Assembly (NCBI GenBank): GCA_947561715.1
Contig: OX387201.1
Span: forward strand, 18,428,001 to 18,492,000
Direction: 5' to 3'
From: Ascidia mentula
Taxonomy: Eukaryota; Chordata; Ascidiacea; Phlebobranchia; Ascidiidae
Length of the DNA stretch: 64,000 nucleotides
The notes below the pieces were generated by a model. That model ran no database searches. It saw nothing but the letters and a program-made list of their open reading frames with translations, and was not told the origin of the DNA. Positions within the stretch are counted from its first letter, which is position 1; each line of letters starts with the position of its first letter. A program made the position numbers and the translations under genes. Positions 10,951-23,725 of the stretch are shown here, one piece after another.

Positions 10951-13900
10951 TTAAAATGGAATGAATGAGGCTGGGGATTTTATTGGAAGGGACATCTCAA
11001 TGTATTGCGCCACGTATTCCCAACCAAGTTTGCGACAAATCTGCAACAAACAGTGGTAAGTTCAAACAACACAGCTCGAAAATATGACAAACATCATCTG
11101 CACTTTATTTTTTATGCAACAACAAGTAAAACTTAGTGTATTTTCTTTTTTATTACATTTTGCATTTCAATGATATTTGTCGAAATTGGTTTGCTTTAAA
11201 CCTGTACTTAAATACCTGTGTGGTTCCAGAAATGATTCTGGCCTTGTTTTTTTAGTTATAGACATTTGTTTAAAACCATTTTTGATCAAACAATCATGTT
11301 AGGTCAAGAGCAAGTTTCTTGGGTACAAAACTTGAAGTGAATTTCTTGCGTGTAAATAGTTTTAAGATGTCCCAAAACACAGGTGACGTAACATTTTCAC
11401 ATTAAGACTTGAATACAAACCTCAATAAGTTTCAAGTCAGTCTCTTTGCATTTCTTGTCGTCGCTTTGTTTAAGCAGGGCTCGGGCAGCCAGACCATATT
11501 TCTTATTGGCGACCGCGTGTTTAAAAACAAAAGGCAGAACCTGGAAACGACACAAATGTCATTTAAAGCTTGCACTGGTGTTGTTTATACTGTGTATATA
11601 TGCTGGTACTCTGTATAGAATGAATTGAACATGATGATCTTCTCTTAATTACTGGTATAACATGACATTGCAGTTAAGACGACAAGCTCATAATAGCGCT
11701 TATGTTAATTTATACTTTCCATCCCACCTTGCTCTCGTTCATGTCCGCAAACATTTGCAACCTTTCGAAAGTTTCTTTGAGTTGCTCGCAAACTTCACCA
11801 TAAGTTGTATCACAACTACCAAGATTGTCAGCGCCCTCATGCGGTTCATCTTTTTAGAAAGAAATGTGTTAAAAAAACACAACTGGTGTATTCAATACAC
11901 TGTAAAATATGTTACTAAGCTACAAGTATAATTACAGCGATATAAGCATGAATCAAAGATAATAAAGAGACACCTGTGGCTTCACTTTTTGATATTTCTT
12001 CCCTCGCTGTGTCAAGTTGAATCATTTTATCTGCGAGAGCACAACCTTTATACACGAGCGATCCAATGAGATGACATCTCTGTTTTTCACTTTCACTGCG
12101 AAGGAAAATGTAAATGGGCCATTCCATGTCAAATCACCTAAAACCATCTTAATTGTTCTACTGGCCAAACCAGGAGGAAACTTGTTGGACCACTGAAGGA
12201 AACATTTCGTGTGTGATAGGAACACAATTATTGGCCACTTCAATGATTTGATATGTTGTAGCTGAAATCTGTATGTTTTTGGACCTGAAAGTTAACCATC
12301 TGACAACCTCTGGGTCACGAATAAGGCCAGGTCAAATTCAGGGTTACAACAAAGGTCAAGAGGTCATTGTAAGAAGGAAATACATAAATCAAAACTGATT
12401 ATGCAGACAATTCTCTTTCAAACAATACCGAAGTCATCAAAATTGGCCAAGTAGTTTTCGAAATAAAGGGGTTAAAGCAGAAGGCAAACCCCTGAACTTT
12501 ACCCCAAAACGACAACTGTATGGAAACATAACTCTTAAACCAATGGTCCGAGTGAACTAAAATTTGGCATGAGTGACTGTGCCATAGTACTTAACACATA
12601 TGTTTCATCTACATTAAAGAGGTTTAGGTCATTTGGTGATGATTTAACATGAAATGGCTTAAATTTATGTAATATTGATTGACTTGCAAGCAATCGCTAA
12701 GTTGCATTGTAAATATACACGCATATATACAGTATTAGAACATTATTGGCATAACATTATATTACTTCTACCAGCTCTTCACTTGAAACGTTTTACACAG
12801 AAATAGAATTTTAACGAATCACACTAGAGTTAAATGGTTGCCAGTTTGGTGGTTTTACCTCTTTATGGAAGCAGCATCTGGTCTTGGGTCGCACTTAATC
12901 CCAAGGTTAGCTGATAATTGATGAGTATCAATACGAGATATAACTTCATCAGCCGTCTCTATTATTTCATCCAATTTCTCCTCTCTTGTCTACAAATGCA
13001 TGAGCTTAATGATGGTGAAAAAATAACTTTTGTTTTCAAATTATTTCCAGAATTTTTACTAATTCACCTGTCTTAAAAAATTGATGATTACCTTTGTCGC
13101 TTCAAGTGCTTGCAGTTTAGCCATGTAAAGAGGTATGTGTTTACCCCAGTCCAACCTCAGTTTATCAAACAAGTCCAGTCGTTCTTGTCTGTCACGGAAT
13201 ATCAAAGTTTAGGATATAATCGTGTCAGCAATGATTTTGTTAATTATCAGATTTGGTTGCGTCATACTTAGCAACCCAGGAAATTTGAAGGTCTCTGACG
13301 TCATCCTCACACTGGTTGGAGCTTTTGTTTGATTTCTTTGAGTTTGAGTTGCGGTTAGTTTTGTTCTTGCTCGGTGGGTCGATCAGGACGTACGTGAATT
13401 TGTGTGTGTACTGCAGGAAACAAGATATGCGACATATAAGATTTACTGATTTAGATGCAGAAGCCTAGGACATCATCTACATGAAAAAAGAAACAAAGAA
13501 AAAAGGTGAATTTCTACATAGTTTGTTATTCTACCTCTTCAGAAATCTTGGACCTTTTTCCGCTATACAAGCTCTGTTAACAATACACATTGCTTCAGAG
13601 GAAGATAAATTGAGTGTTTGAATTAACACAACTTACTGCACGTTTTCCAAGCTCCCCTTTTGCCATGCTCATCTGACCAATCAGGTACTGTCCTCCAGTC
13701 ACATGCTTTGGTAATCTGAAATATTTAAAAGTGATTTAAATGTTGTTTAGCGCTTGTCACATGACAAACAAACCAAACAAACACAATCTTACTTGTCTTC
13801 TTGTAAAGGAGCAACATAGAATGTAAATGGATGTCCAGGAATCACTGTTTGATTCGACATCTTGTTACTTCCCATCAACGCGTCTCTGTGTGTGGAAAAA

Positions 13901-16900
13901 ACATCCAGTGATATTGATGACGACAGTTTGGCTTTCACCACTAGTGTGGCGTCCTTGAGTCGGTGTAGGGCGTCCCTCGATGAATGGGAGACTTGTAAGC
14001 GTATTGTGTATTCACCTTTGTCCAATTTGATTGGGTACTGTAAGATAAATACATGCACAATCAACTGTGTCTAATTGCAAATATGATATGTAATCACTAT
14101 AATGAATATACCTGGTGAGGATAAGCGTCCCCTGCACCCACAAAGCACTTGTTGGAATCAAACATCAACCATATCTGACTGTTATATTCATTCTCGTACA
14201 ATAAATCCGACAACATGGGAAAGGATATGGTGACATCAGATGATTTTGTCTGCAGACAATTTATTGTGATTTGATAAGTTACAATAGTAGCCCCAGTGAT
14301 AGGTGCAGGTAATGAGGCTGCTCAGTTTAAAACTTCCTAAATTCTTCATAAATTGTTTTAGGTTTATGCGATAATTTCGTAACTAAAACATGAAAAGTTT
14401 TAAGTCTCTGTTGATTCAAATCAACCACATTCTCACCACATGCAAAGGGTATGTGTTGATCATCTCATATGTTGGTTGATCTCCAAGAACATGATCTCTA
14501 GCTGATAATGGACGTATACAATGATCAGTTGCTCTCAGGGGTTGAACAACGTGTTTGAGGGTTATAGAGGGTGAGAGATCCTCTCTTTCCAATGAGCAAG
14601 CTTCAAGGCGATGAATTCCGTTGGCTGCATGCTGGCGAGGTTCATGACTACGTTACTTTCTGTATTTACTTCATCTTGGTTGTACAACACACATGCAAAG
14701 TTTTGTGTTCAGGACTAGATACCACATTACGAAAGATTGGATTGACAATCTAAGGCAGTGTGGTCTATCTCAGCTATCATATCATTCAATTATTTATAGT
14801 GACATCACCGACACTGATTGATATTAGCTGACTAGTGGTAGCAACATGCTCCTGGTAAGATTTGAACTTTGAACCCACAACCTTGACTACAGTGGTTCAC
14901 CAATCAGAGTGAATGAAGTGGTCGGTTTGGGTATATTCCGTGTTATGAGTCAAATATAGAAATATTACACTCACCATAACCAAGTTGTTGCTAACGGTAA
15001 GCCCACGGAATTTGACGTCATATGAAATGGAGACGTCACCTAAACTTGACCACCAGCGGGCGACACAGAGTTCTACTGTGATCCCAGACTAAAAAGTAAA
15101 ACACATTAAGTAATGCAAAACAATGCATGTAGATTGCGTAAGCTGCAGACAGATGGCCACTGTTTCAACATAAAAGGTCTCATCAGTGCAGCTGGTGTGA
15201 CTATCAGACGACTAGGTGCAACCTACGGTGATTGTATAGTCACCTCAAAGTGGAAGTCTTTGCTTGGCCGTTTGGTCAGCAAAGTCGTCTGATAGTCACA
15301 CCAGCTGCACTGATGAGACCTTTTATGTTGAAACAGTGGCCATCTGTCTGCAGCTTACGCAATTCATATTATTGGCTCCACTTTGCTAATCAAATGTATG
15401 TAGAGGTAAAAAAATTACTAATGTTAGATATTATATGATATTATTGTGCACAAAGGCGGGAATTATTACCTGAACAGCAAACGCCTGCTCTGTGGAGCCA
15501 CCTGCTGGAACATTTACAAGCTTGACGCAGTGTAACACGAATCTTGCTGACTGATCGATTGAGTGATTTCTCAAAGTCATTTCTGTGGGAAAAGTAATTG
15601 TCTGATCCTAATATAAGAGTCAATACAAGCCTCAAGCAAGCTGTTGCTAAGAACTAAAAAATACATTTTCAGTACAAAGTTAATTCTAGGTTGAATCTGT
15701 GCATTTGTCAAATCCTGACCTGCCCATGTTGCACCTTCAGGTACATGGAAGAACTTTCTTGCTATCTGTCCAGGTTTAAACGTTCGTTGTTCTTGTTGAA
15801 GTCGGTAGTTGGTGAGTTGATCAGTTCTTGACAAAGATATCTCAGGTTATGAGTTTTGTGAAATTATTCATTCATTGGGAAATGAAGAAAAAAAAATTAC
15901 AATAAAAATTAATCATAAATAAATAAAAATACTTTAAGGACAGGAAACTGAAGGATCTTACTTTTCTGGTTTAATGACAGTGACTGGCAGAGTGAAAAGT
16001 ACTCCTGCATTCAAACGTTTTGTGTTGAAACCTTGAACCTGGGCATGATGTACACCTGGAGGTAATCCTCTTGGATCCACCTGAAAATACAACCAGATGA
16101 TGATTTAATTTAAACAAACATGAATTAGAATCCATAGAACAGATCAACATCTTTCAAGTACCATTATTTACCTGGTGTTTGCGTAACTATATTGTTAAAG
16201 TCTATTCCATATTGTTTAGTTTAGGCAAATCTTGGTGGCAGCCATAAAACTTACTTTGACGACAAACGCTCTTGCCATGTTCATCATTTCAAGATGTGTT
16301 GGACAAACTACCCAGGGTTGGTCACTGCATACAGCCATATGACAACTGAATTCAATCTTTTCCTCAGGACCTGAAGATTGAGAAATGAACGTTCATCCGC
16401 AAACACAGACCACAAAAAGGGGTTTGACAACAACTGTTTAATATATTTTGTGCTTACTTGCTGAAGAGTGGAATTTGGGTTCGACAGTCACACTGACAGA
16501 ACGTGGTTTCAAACAATCTTCATAAGAACGTAGATAAATTCCTGCAAACAAGTTAAATATTATGTTGATTTCATGATCTTGATAGAGAACTGAAATTTAG
16601 AAACTATACAGGTTGCAAACAACAATTTATCTTAAACTATCAACAATTACCTTTTCCTGATTGTGGAAGTGAAATGTCAAAAGATATCTTGTTTGCTGGT
16701 GCAGCAGCATTATTTATTATATATTCATATGCTTCATTTACCTTAAAAATGTGAGATATAAATTATATGTAACCTCCCACTATATTCATATCAGCCTACC
16801 TGTAAAAATCCATGACCCTGAGCAAAGCATTCAATAGAGCTTTGTTTTGATGCTGTGTTTTGTATCGCACGACGTATACTGTATGGAGTATATTGTATTT

Positions 16901-19589
16901 CCTGAGCTTTTAATGGTAAAATATAACAGTACTTTTATTCTTGAATCTGCACAAAGCAGCAATTAAAAAATAAAATTCAAAAATTTCCAAAATTTTAGTT
17001 GCTGAGCTATTTCATTATCATTTAATCTTACTGAGAAATAAAGTGAAATTGCACCAAATACACAACTGTTTTAACTAAAAACCAATATTTACTTGGGATT
17101 TAAATTTATAAGTTTCTGTCCAAACCAGATGAAAGTCTACCTGATAAAATAAGTGCAATTGCACCACACGCATTTGGTGAAGACATTGAGGTTCCATTCA
17201 TTAACTGACTCCCGTGTAAAGTCCAATTTGGAACAGTGGTGATGGCGCCACCTGGTGCTGATATGGACACGCCAAGTGCTCCATTCACACTAAAATGTGA
17301 TTCAATAACATTTGAAATTAATAACACAAGGTAACTAACAACAAAAAACAAGTTATTTTATTGCTTACCATGGGCCCCTTGACGACCATGTATACTGGTT
17401 GCTAGGCAGTTTTTCAGTCATCGAATATTCAGCTGTCATCATGTCAGGAGATACCCACGCTCCTACACCTAAAGAACAAGATAAGGAGTTTGAGAACCTT
17501 TATTGTGTAAAGAACTGAATGCCGGCAAAACGCCATGTGAGTGATACTGAAAAGACAAGGAAACCATACAGTCTACCGACAAAGCACAGGTGCTACAAAG
17601 AAACAATTAACAAGAATTTTTTTAAGAATGATAACAAAGCAACTGATTGATGTAGAAAATAAGTCAGGGTGAAAATGGTTTGTGAATATGTTTTGGACGC
17701 CTGGCATGAAATAAATGTAATTTTTTTTTGTTTTCTTAAAATGCAAGAAATTGTATCAACATTTTATGGACATGGTATTTTTAGTGCACACAGCATAACC
17801 TACCTATAATATGCTCTGTAGTGCCACCTGGTGAGCCCACCGTCAACAAACATGGACCATTGTTGCCGGCACTTGACACAAATATGAGATTGTGTTTGGT
17901 GACGGCCTCTTCTATAGTGGACCAGATTTCACGGAAAAAACACACATGACAAATTCTATGACATGTAAGTGATAGGTGACATTTCTTACCCAGCCCCCGG
18001 CCAGTGGCACGCTTCACCATTACTGAGGTTAGCAAGATCACATCCCAGACGAACAACCTCTGATAACTGGAACACAAATATGTATATATGTTAATATTTG
18101 AAATTACAAGTACACAGAAAATAGTAACCATCTGTTTCAGCAGTTTACAATACAGAACACAAAACAAAAAGCTACACATTTACAACAAACAAAATATCAA
18201 ACTGACCCCTCTGATTAAACCAGTTCCAGTCTCCATGGTTGCAAGTATGGAATCACCAATCTTGATGGCAACAATTTGTGCACCAGGTGCAATACCATTC
18301 TTGTCTGGTTCATCCGCAAAGTAACCAGCAGTTATGGCTGCAACATGCGTTCCATGTGACCCTGAAAAATGTTATTTTCTATAGTAAAGGATACAAAGAA
18401 CAAATGTGACTTTACAACACATTCAGGCATTTACCACAATTAGCAACAACACAAAGAACTTTTCCTTCTTCATAAATATTCACAGAGAAGTTGAACATTG
18501 CCGTTCTACTCAGGGTTGCATACTGCTGTGATTCATGGTAGCCAGGTAATACTGGGCAAGACTGCAAGTCCCCGGACAAACTAATGTCAACACAAACTCT
18601 AAAAACAAGAGAGCTAAATTGAAACGAGTTTCAGTAAAAATATGACAGAATTCAGTAATTTGGGGTAAGAACAAAATTTGAAGTTTATTTGTGTTTAAGA
18701 ACACAGTTAACTACAACATTAAAAAAACAGTACAAGAAGAATTATGATTTTCTACTTACTGGTAGGTGTTGCCATCATGAAACACAACACAATCAACAAC
18801 TGGTCCACATGCATCCCAGCTCTTATCTAATTTGTCCAAAACCTCCACTTGTGCCTGGAGATCCTCCTTATAAAATTTGTCCTTCTGATAAAAAAAAGGG
18901 GGCAAGTTAACATTTGATATTATTTCTATGGCATGTAGTTTGATAATGTTCAAACAACTGAAACCTGCAGGGTTCCTTGGTCTGCTTTGGTGCTTTCTTC
19001 AATCTTGCCTAGTGTAGTGGCAGTAATTTTCTTGTGCTGGGAGTCCCATGTACCTTCCTTTCTGTGAATATTTAGTTGTTCAGACAACCAAATAAATAAA
19101 TAAAATTGTTGTATCTCAATAATCATATTACTCCACTTGGGCAGACAAATTAATTGCATGTGCGCACACATTTTGCCTAATTTTACAATATCTTTCATAT
19201 TTTAAAACCAAATTGTTGTTATAAGGAAAATTCTCTCTTTTTGCCTGCAAGCGATCGTTTAGGTTTTTAGGAAAGATGAGGGACAAATCTTTTAAAACAA
19301 TGTTGTAATTTCCACTTGGGTTGTTCCAAGCCGATGGAATCTAAAAAAAATACCAACTAATTAACACAATGCCATTTTTCTTGCCATGCTTCAAAATGAT
19401 ATTTTATTGATAAAGATTATGCTGTCAAATCCACATGAATACCAAAGTAACTATGCACCTTCAGTGTTCGACCAGTTAGACCAACATAATTTCCGTCACG
19501 ATCAGAGTAACTACAGTGCTTGTGTCAACATCTCCACTACCTGTTGCGTCAATGATGTCGACAATCTTAGGTCTTCCATCTGATATAAA
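10951..19589 (-). CDS. TPP2: Tripeptidyl-peptidase II (partial 5', possibly decaying)
   Basis: Giant cytosolic subtilisin-type serine peptidase that removes tripeptides from the N-terminus of peptides released by the proteasome. Exons from 5' to 3': 19459-19589, about 19226-19340, 18965-19061, 18760-18884, 18435-18598, 18207-18361, 17990-18066, 17804-17931, 17369-17468, 17141-17289, 16800-16906, 16651-16741, 16458-16541, 16255-16370, 15962-16080, 15720-15840, 15470-15582, 14975-15088, 14437-14647, 14112-14249, 13793-14037, 13637-13715, 13268-13410, 13092-13188, 12859-12989, 11974-12095, 11728-11849, 11421-11540 and 10951-11040 (stop TAA). Visible marks: catalytic His in [10 protein letters not shown], oxyanion Asn in SSAGNNGPC, catalytic Ser in [11 protein letters not shown], then the long TPP2-specific C-terminal region ([37 protein letters not shown]). 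About 1,200 codons are covered against about 1,250 in human TPP2. The exon with the catalytic Asp and the start was not found upstream. Most phases fit, but the first listed exon is one base short, two joints (15962/15840 and 14975/14647) are out of phase, exon 17804-17931 follows CG instead of AG, and the second exon has no GT donor. This is gene decay or residual sequence error. Confidence 0.88.
15134..15362. mobile_element. MITE with perfect 80-bp inverted arms
   Basis: Arms 15134-15213 and 15283-15362 are exact reverse complements over 80 bases, starting TTGCGTAAGCTGCAGACAG. The loop is 69 bases. It lies in a TPP2 intron. The inner segments GGTCTCATCAGTGCAGCTG and AACAGTGGCCATCTGTCTGC recur in the elements at 27199-27591, 27592-27740 and 31604-31975, so this is a family of non-autonomous inverted-repeat elements. 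Confidence 0.9.
17965..18370 (-). repeat. Source segment of a displaced TPP2 duplication
   Basis: Contains two TPP2 exons (18207-18361 and 17990-18066) and the intron between them. The same segment recurs at 19758-20165. Confidence 0.85.
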
Positions 19590-19695
19590 CTGGAAGAACA
19601 TAGGTGGTTATTTCCTAATTCCTGAATTTCAGAGTTGGTAACATTTGATAAAAGGTAAGTTGATACATAATTTGCCAAAGTGACAATACATGCGT

Positions 19696-19726
19696 TGTCA
19701 CCCCTGTTTGTTTGTGAGGGGTGACA
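19696..19726. repeat. Small perfect hairpin
   Basis: TGTCACCCCT and AGGGGTGACA form a 10-bp perfect stem around an 11-base loop, just before the displaced TPP2 segment. It may be the end of a small inserted element. Confidence 0.45.
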
Positions 19727-19757
19727 TGTCACCTCAGTCACCCCTATATCGACGCCT

Positions 19758-20165
19758 ATGCATGTAAGTGATAGGTGACATATTTCTTACCCAGCCCCCG
19801 GCCAGTGGCACGCTTCACCATAACTGAGGTTAGCAAGATCACATCCCAAACGAACAACCTCTGATAACTGGAACACAAACATGTATATATATATGTTAAT
19901 ATATAAAATTACAAGTACACAGAAAATAGTAACCGTCTGTTCCAGCTGTTTTAACAATACAGAACACAACACAAAAAGCTACACATTTCACAACAAACGA
20001 AATATCAAACTGACCCCTCTGATTAAAGTTCCGGTCTCCATGGTAGCAAGTCTGGAATCAACAATCTCGCAACAATTTGTGCACCAGGTGTAATACGATT
20101 TTTGTCTGGTTCATCCGCAAAGTTATGGCTACAACATGCATTCCATGTGACGCTAAAGGATATCA
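19758..20165 (-). pseudogene. Displaced copy of two TPP2 exons
   Basis: Copy of 17965-18370, but placed upstream (5') of exons that should precede it, so it cannot be used in order. The copy of the 77-bp exon (about 19790-19866) is open and reads [13 protein letters not shown], keeping the Tyr found in other TPP2 proteins, while the in-place exon reads [13 protein letters not shown]. The copy of the 155-bp exon (near 20010-20150) has lost several short pieces, including part of the HGTH region. This is a partial segmental duplication, not a second gene. Confidence 0.8.
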
Positions 20166-20289
20166 AAAACAGATGAGACTTCACAATATACTTAGGCGAT
20201 TACCAAAATTAATAACAACACAAACAACTTTTCCTTTTTTTATAAATGTTCACGGAGAAGCTGAACATAGACATTGTTAAGAACTATTA

Positions 20290-23050
20290 TTGAATATTTT
20301 CACATGGATGTTTGATGTGCAACAACATCACTAGTCACCAAGCTGCACTGTTGAGAACTGATATGTTTGAAAACATACTGCTTTACCTTTTGCTTGTGTT
20401 CGAAATCACCATATTTGACTTACTGCTTCATGTACTCCAAATACACCAGAAAGAAGAATTTTGTTGACATTTCATCTAGTCCAAAAAATCCCACATTAAC
20501 AAATTTTATGACGGCATGATCGAATGCTGCCTGAGCATAATGAAGAGTCCACAAATGTCTGTTTGGATTATCCTGATGATGGACCAACTGACGCACTGCA
20601 TATAAACACATAACTATTTTTTATGAACATTTGGGTCTAGTGCGGAATCGTTTTACAAGCTTGAAATTGCCTACGATCAACCACAAAGGTATCCAAAAGC
20701 AATATAAGAAAAAAATGGAGCTAAGCATAGCGCGTATTAGCGCCGTTGGCGGTAAATATGTCACAAAGTGAACAATTGTACGTCGCCCTGAAGGAGATGT
20801 CGCACAGACTTAATTTTTTGCACAGACAACCACAAGTGTCACCAAACCACCATACTTGAAAATCTAGGCGATAACGAAATATTAAACCTATTTAAATCGA
20901 CGACAAACATTTGTTTGTGACGTAACAACGTTGATGATAGATGGATTAGATCAAAATTGTAGTCATCTTATAACACAGTCTCTTCTGTACAATCGTATCC
21001 ATTTATACATTAATCGGACCAGTACTTTAGCTTGTACACCTCGAAACATACACATATCTCTTTGCACTCTGGCGCCGTTGGCGGCAAGAGGGGGTACCAA
21101 GTGCGGAATCGTACGTAACCATGAAGGAGACGTCGCAGAGACTTGAAATTTGGTACAAATTATAAGAAGAGACATATAACAAACATACTTAAAACACAAG
21201 TTGATACCGCTTTATTAACCCTCTTTAAAAACATCGATAAACTTTTGTTTGTGACGTAATCACGTTGATGATAAATGTATTCGATTAAAATTACAATCAT
21301 CTTATAACACCGTCCCTCCTGCACAATCGTACCAAAATTTACAATAATCGGAGAAGTACTTTACCTTTCACACCTCAAAACATACACACACCTCTTCGCA
21401 CTCTGGCGCCGTTGGCGGCAAGAGTGGGTACCAAGTGCGGAATCGTACGTAACCATGAAGGAGACGTCGCAGAGACTTGAAATTTGGTACAAATTATAAG
21501 AAGAGACATATAACAAACATACTAAAAACACAAGTCGCTATCTTATTACTAACCCTCTTTTAAACAACGATACACATTTGTTTATGACGTAACAACGTTA
21601 ATGATAGATGGATTGGATCAAAATTACAATCATCTTGTAACACCGTCCCTCCTGTACAATCGTACCAAAATTCACATTAATCAGACCAGTGTTTTAGTTT
21701 GTACATCTCGAAACATACACACACTTCTACGCACTCTGGCGGCGTTGGCGGCAAGAGGGGGTACCAAGTGCGGAATCGTACGTAACCATGAAGGAGACGT
21801 CGCAGAGACTTGAAATTTGGTACAAATTATAAGAAGAGACATATAACAAACATACTAAAAACACAAGTCGCTACCTCTTTATTAACCCTCTTTTAAACAA
21901 CGATACACATTTGTTTATGACGTAACAACGTGATATATAATGATATATGGATTGAATAATTTGTACCAAATTGTGTTATAAGATGACTACAATTTTAATC
22001 TAATCCATCTATCATCAACGTTGTTACGTCACAAACAAAAGTTTGTCGTCGATTTAAATAGGGTTAATATTTCGTTATCGCCTAGATTTTCAAGTATGGT
22101 GGTTTGGTGACACTTGTGGTTGTCTGTGCAAAAAATTAAGTCTGTGCGACATCTCCTTCAGGGCGACGTACAATTGTTCACTTTGTGACATATTTACCGC
22201 CAACGGCGCTAATACGCGCTATGCTTAGCTTCATTTTTTTCTTATATTGCTTTTGGATACCCTTGTGGTTGATCGTAGGCAATTTCAAGCTTGTAAAATG
22301 TTTATTTTATTGAATAATCAATGAAGCGTAAACACGTATTTTCTTCGTTGCTGTTATGCCTTTCGTCGCCTTTTCGATGCCTATAGGAGAACTGCGTATG
22401 TACGTGTGGGCTAGAATCTTCGTCGGTGCGTATCTTCAGCCACTGACGTCACAGTGACGTAATTTTTGGTGTGACGTCATAACTTGACCCCACCTTTATT
22501 GTGACGTAATTTAGGGTTTCCCCGGTTTCTGGAATATACGATTCCGCACTAGACCCGCAAACACTTTTCATATGTAAAGCATTTGGAAATTTTTTGCAGA
22601 ACATCAGGAAATATTTTCAAATTTCCTTTCAATCTGGTAAAAGTGTATGGGTCATGAGAAATTGTAATTCATGGCTACTAGGTCCTGGGTGTCTAACATT
22701 GGTAACTATCACAATACTCAAAAATGACAACTTGACAGCCTTTTTTCAAACACATTTTTGCCAACACTTCTATGTTGTAGAAAAAAAACTCACGCTTGAC
22801 TGCGTTTGTCTGCTTCCAGCACTTCTCCTTCCACAGTTTTTCCTTGTGCTTAATCGAGGTGTCGTGCGTTGCTGTGTTGGTAATATACTTGTTACGACGC
22901 AAGCGACGATGTGAGGAAATTGTAAGTCGTTACACATTACGTCATTCGCTAAAAAAATCAGTACAGCAATAAAATGTTGTTCAGTGAAGCGGAAACCCGA
23001 CATTTCAACTCGTCGCCATTAATTCGAAAACTGCGGTCCGACACGGGGAG
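20290..23050 (-). pseudogene. Displaced copy of the 5' part of the pseudokinase gene, with insertion
   Basis: Its two ends, 20290-20632 and 22557-23050, match 33520-33860 and 33940-34640. It holds a copy of the second coding exon (about 20430-20598; LVHHQDNPNRHLWT recognisable) and of the upstream region (GATTGCGTTTGTCTGCTTCC-like block near 22797), but not the first coding exon. The exon copy carries changes and loses its normal 3' end. A foldback element occupies 20633-22556. Confidence 0.75.
20633..22556. mobile_element. Foldback DNA element with 18-bp termini
   Basis: The ends GGGTCTAGTGCGGAATCG (20633-20650) and its exact complement (22539-22556) bound the element. Inside, 20652-20910 is mirrored at about 22040-22305 (the GCCGTTGGCGGTAAATATG block and the CACAAGTGTCACCAAACCAC block). 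Between them three direct subrepeats of about 333 bp start near 21086, 21420 and 21753, each with GGTACCAAGTGCGGAATCG, so the terminal motif is repeated inside. No transposase frame is seen, so it is non-autonomous. No clear target-site duplication was found. Confidence 0.85.
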
Positions 23051-23230
23051 TTTCGCACATTCGTGTACGATTTTTTTAAAAATGGGGCTATTGTGTACAT
23101 TGGATTACTGGAATATTGGAACTTTTGTATCGTCTGGATCAAGTCTGGAATACAAGTGTTTGCCCCACAAATCCAAGGTGAGTAAGTTGGCTATTCTTTC
23201 TTCTAACCACCCTCTCAGTGTTTGTCATAA

Positions 23231-23404
23231 ACATTAGAAGCACTATTAAACACCTCACTAACACAAACTATTTGGAAAACACGAAACAGAATTAAACACG
23301 ACACACGACCCATCAATGACATACCCTGGCACTTGGTAACATCCCGCAAAACCTCTTTACGCTTTAAAACTAACTATGCGGACCTTATTGTAAGAGACAT
23401 CTGA
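23231..23404 (+). mobile_element. Possible LINE ORF2 C-terminal fragment
   Basis: Open frame of 57 codons ending in TGA, containing QTIWKTRNRIKHD and ending NYADLIVRDI. An IWKxRN motif near the end is common in C-terminal tails of L1/Tx1-like LINE ORF2. It lies about 1 kb upstream of a second LINE-like fragment. Short, so uncertain. Confidence 0.4.
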
Positions 23405-23439
23405 CCACCTTATGTCAGTGCCCGTCAACCTTTTTTTTT

Positions 23440-23725
23440 TGTGTACCCGTATTTGTTGTGTCATTGCGAATTTCCTTAATGACCGATACCCCTTTTTCTT
23501 TCTTGTTTCTTGTATATTGTTGTGTTATTGTTATCTCCTGTTAATGTTCGACTTTTCTTTACTACGTACATGCACTCGTTGTGTTATTGTTTATTTCTTG
23601 TTAACGTTAGATATTTCTTAATTACACACCTGTACTTGTTGTTTCTATCGCCTTTTATTGTTAACGCTCGACATTTTTTTTATCACGTACCTGGACTTTT
23701 ACTGTTATTGTTGTATTTTTCGATA
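23440..23725 (+). repeat. Degenerate minisatellite, about 60 bp period
   Basis: Four to five diverged units with TTGTTGTGTTATTGTTATCT-like, CTGTTAATGTTCGAC-like and TACGTACATGCAC-like parts. Unit marks lie near 23512, 23572, 23632 and 23690. Strong T/G strand bias. Confidence 0.55.
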
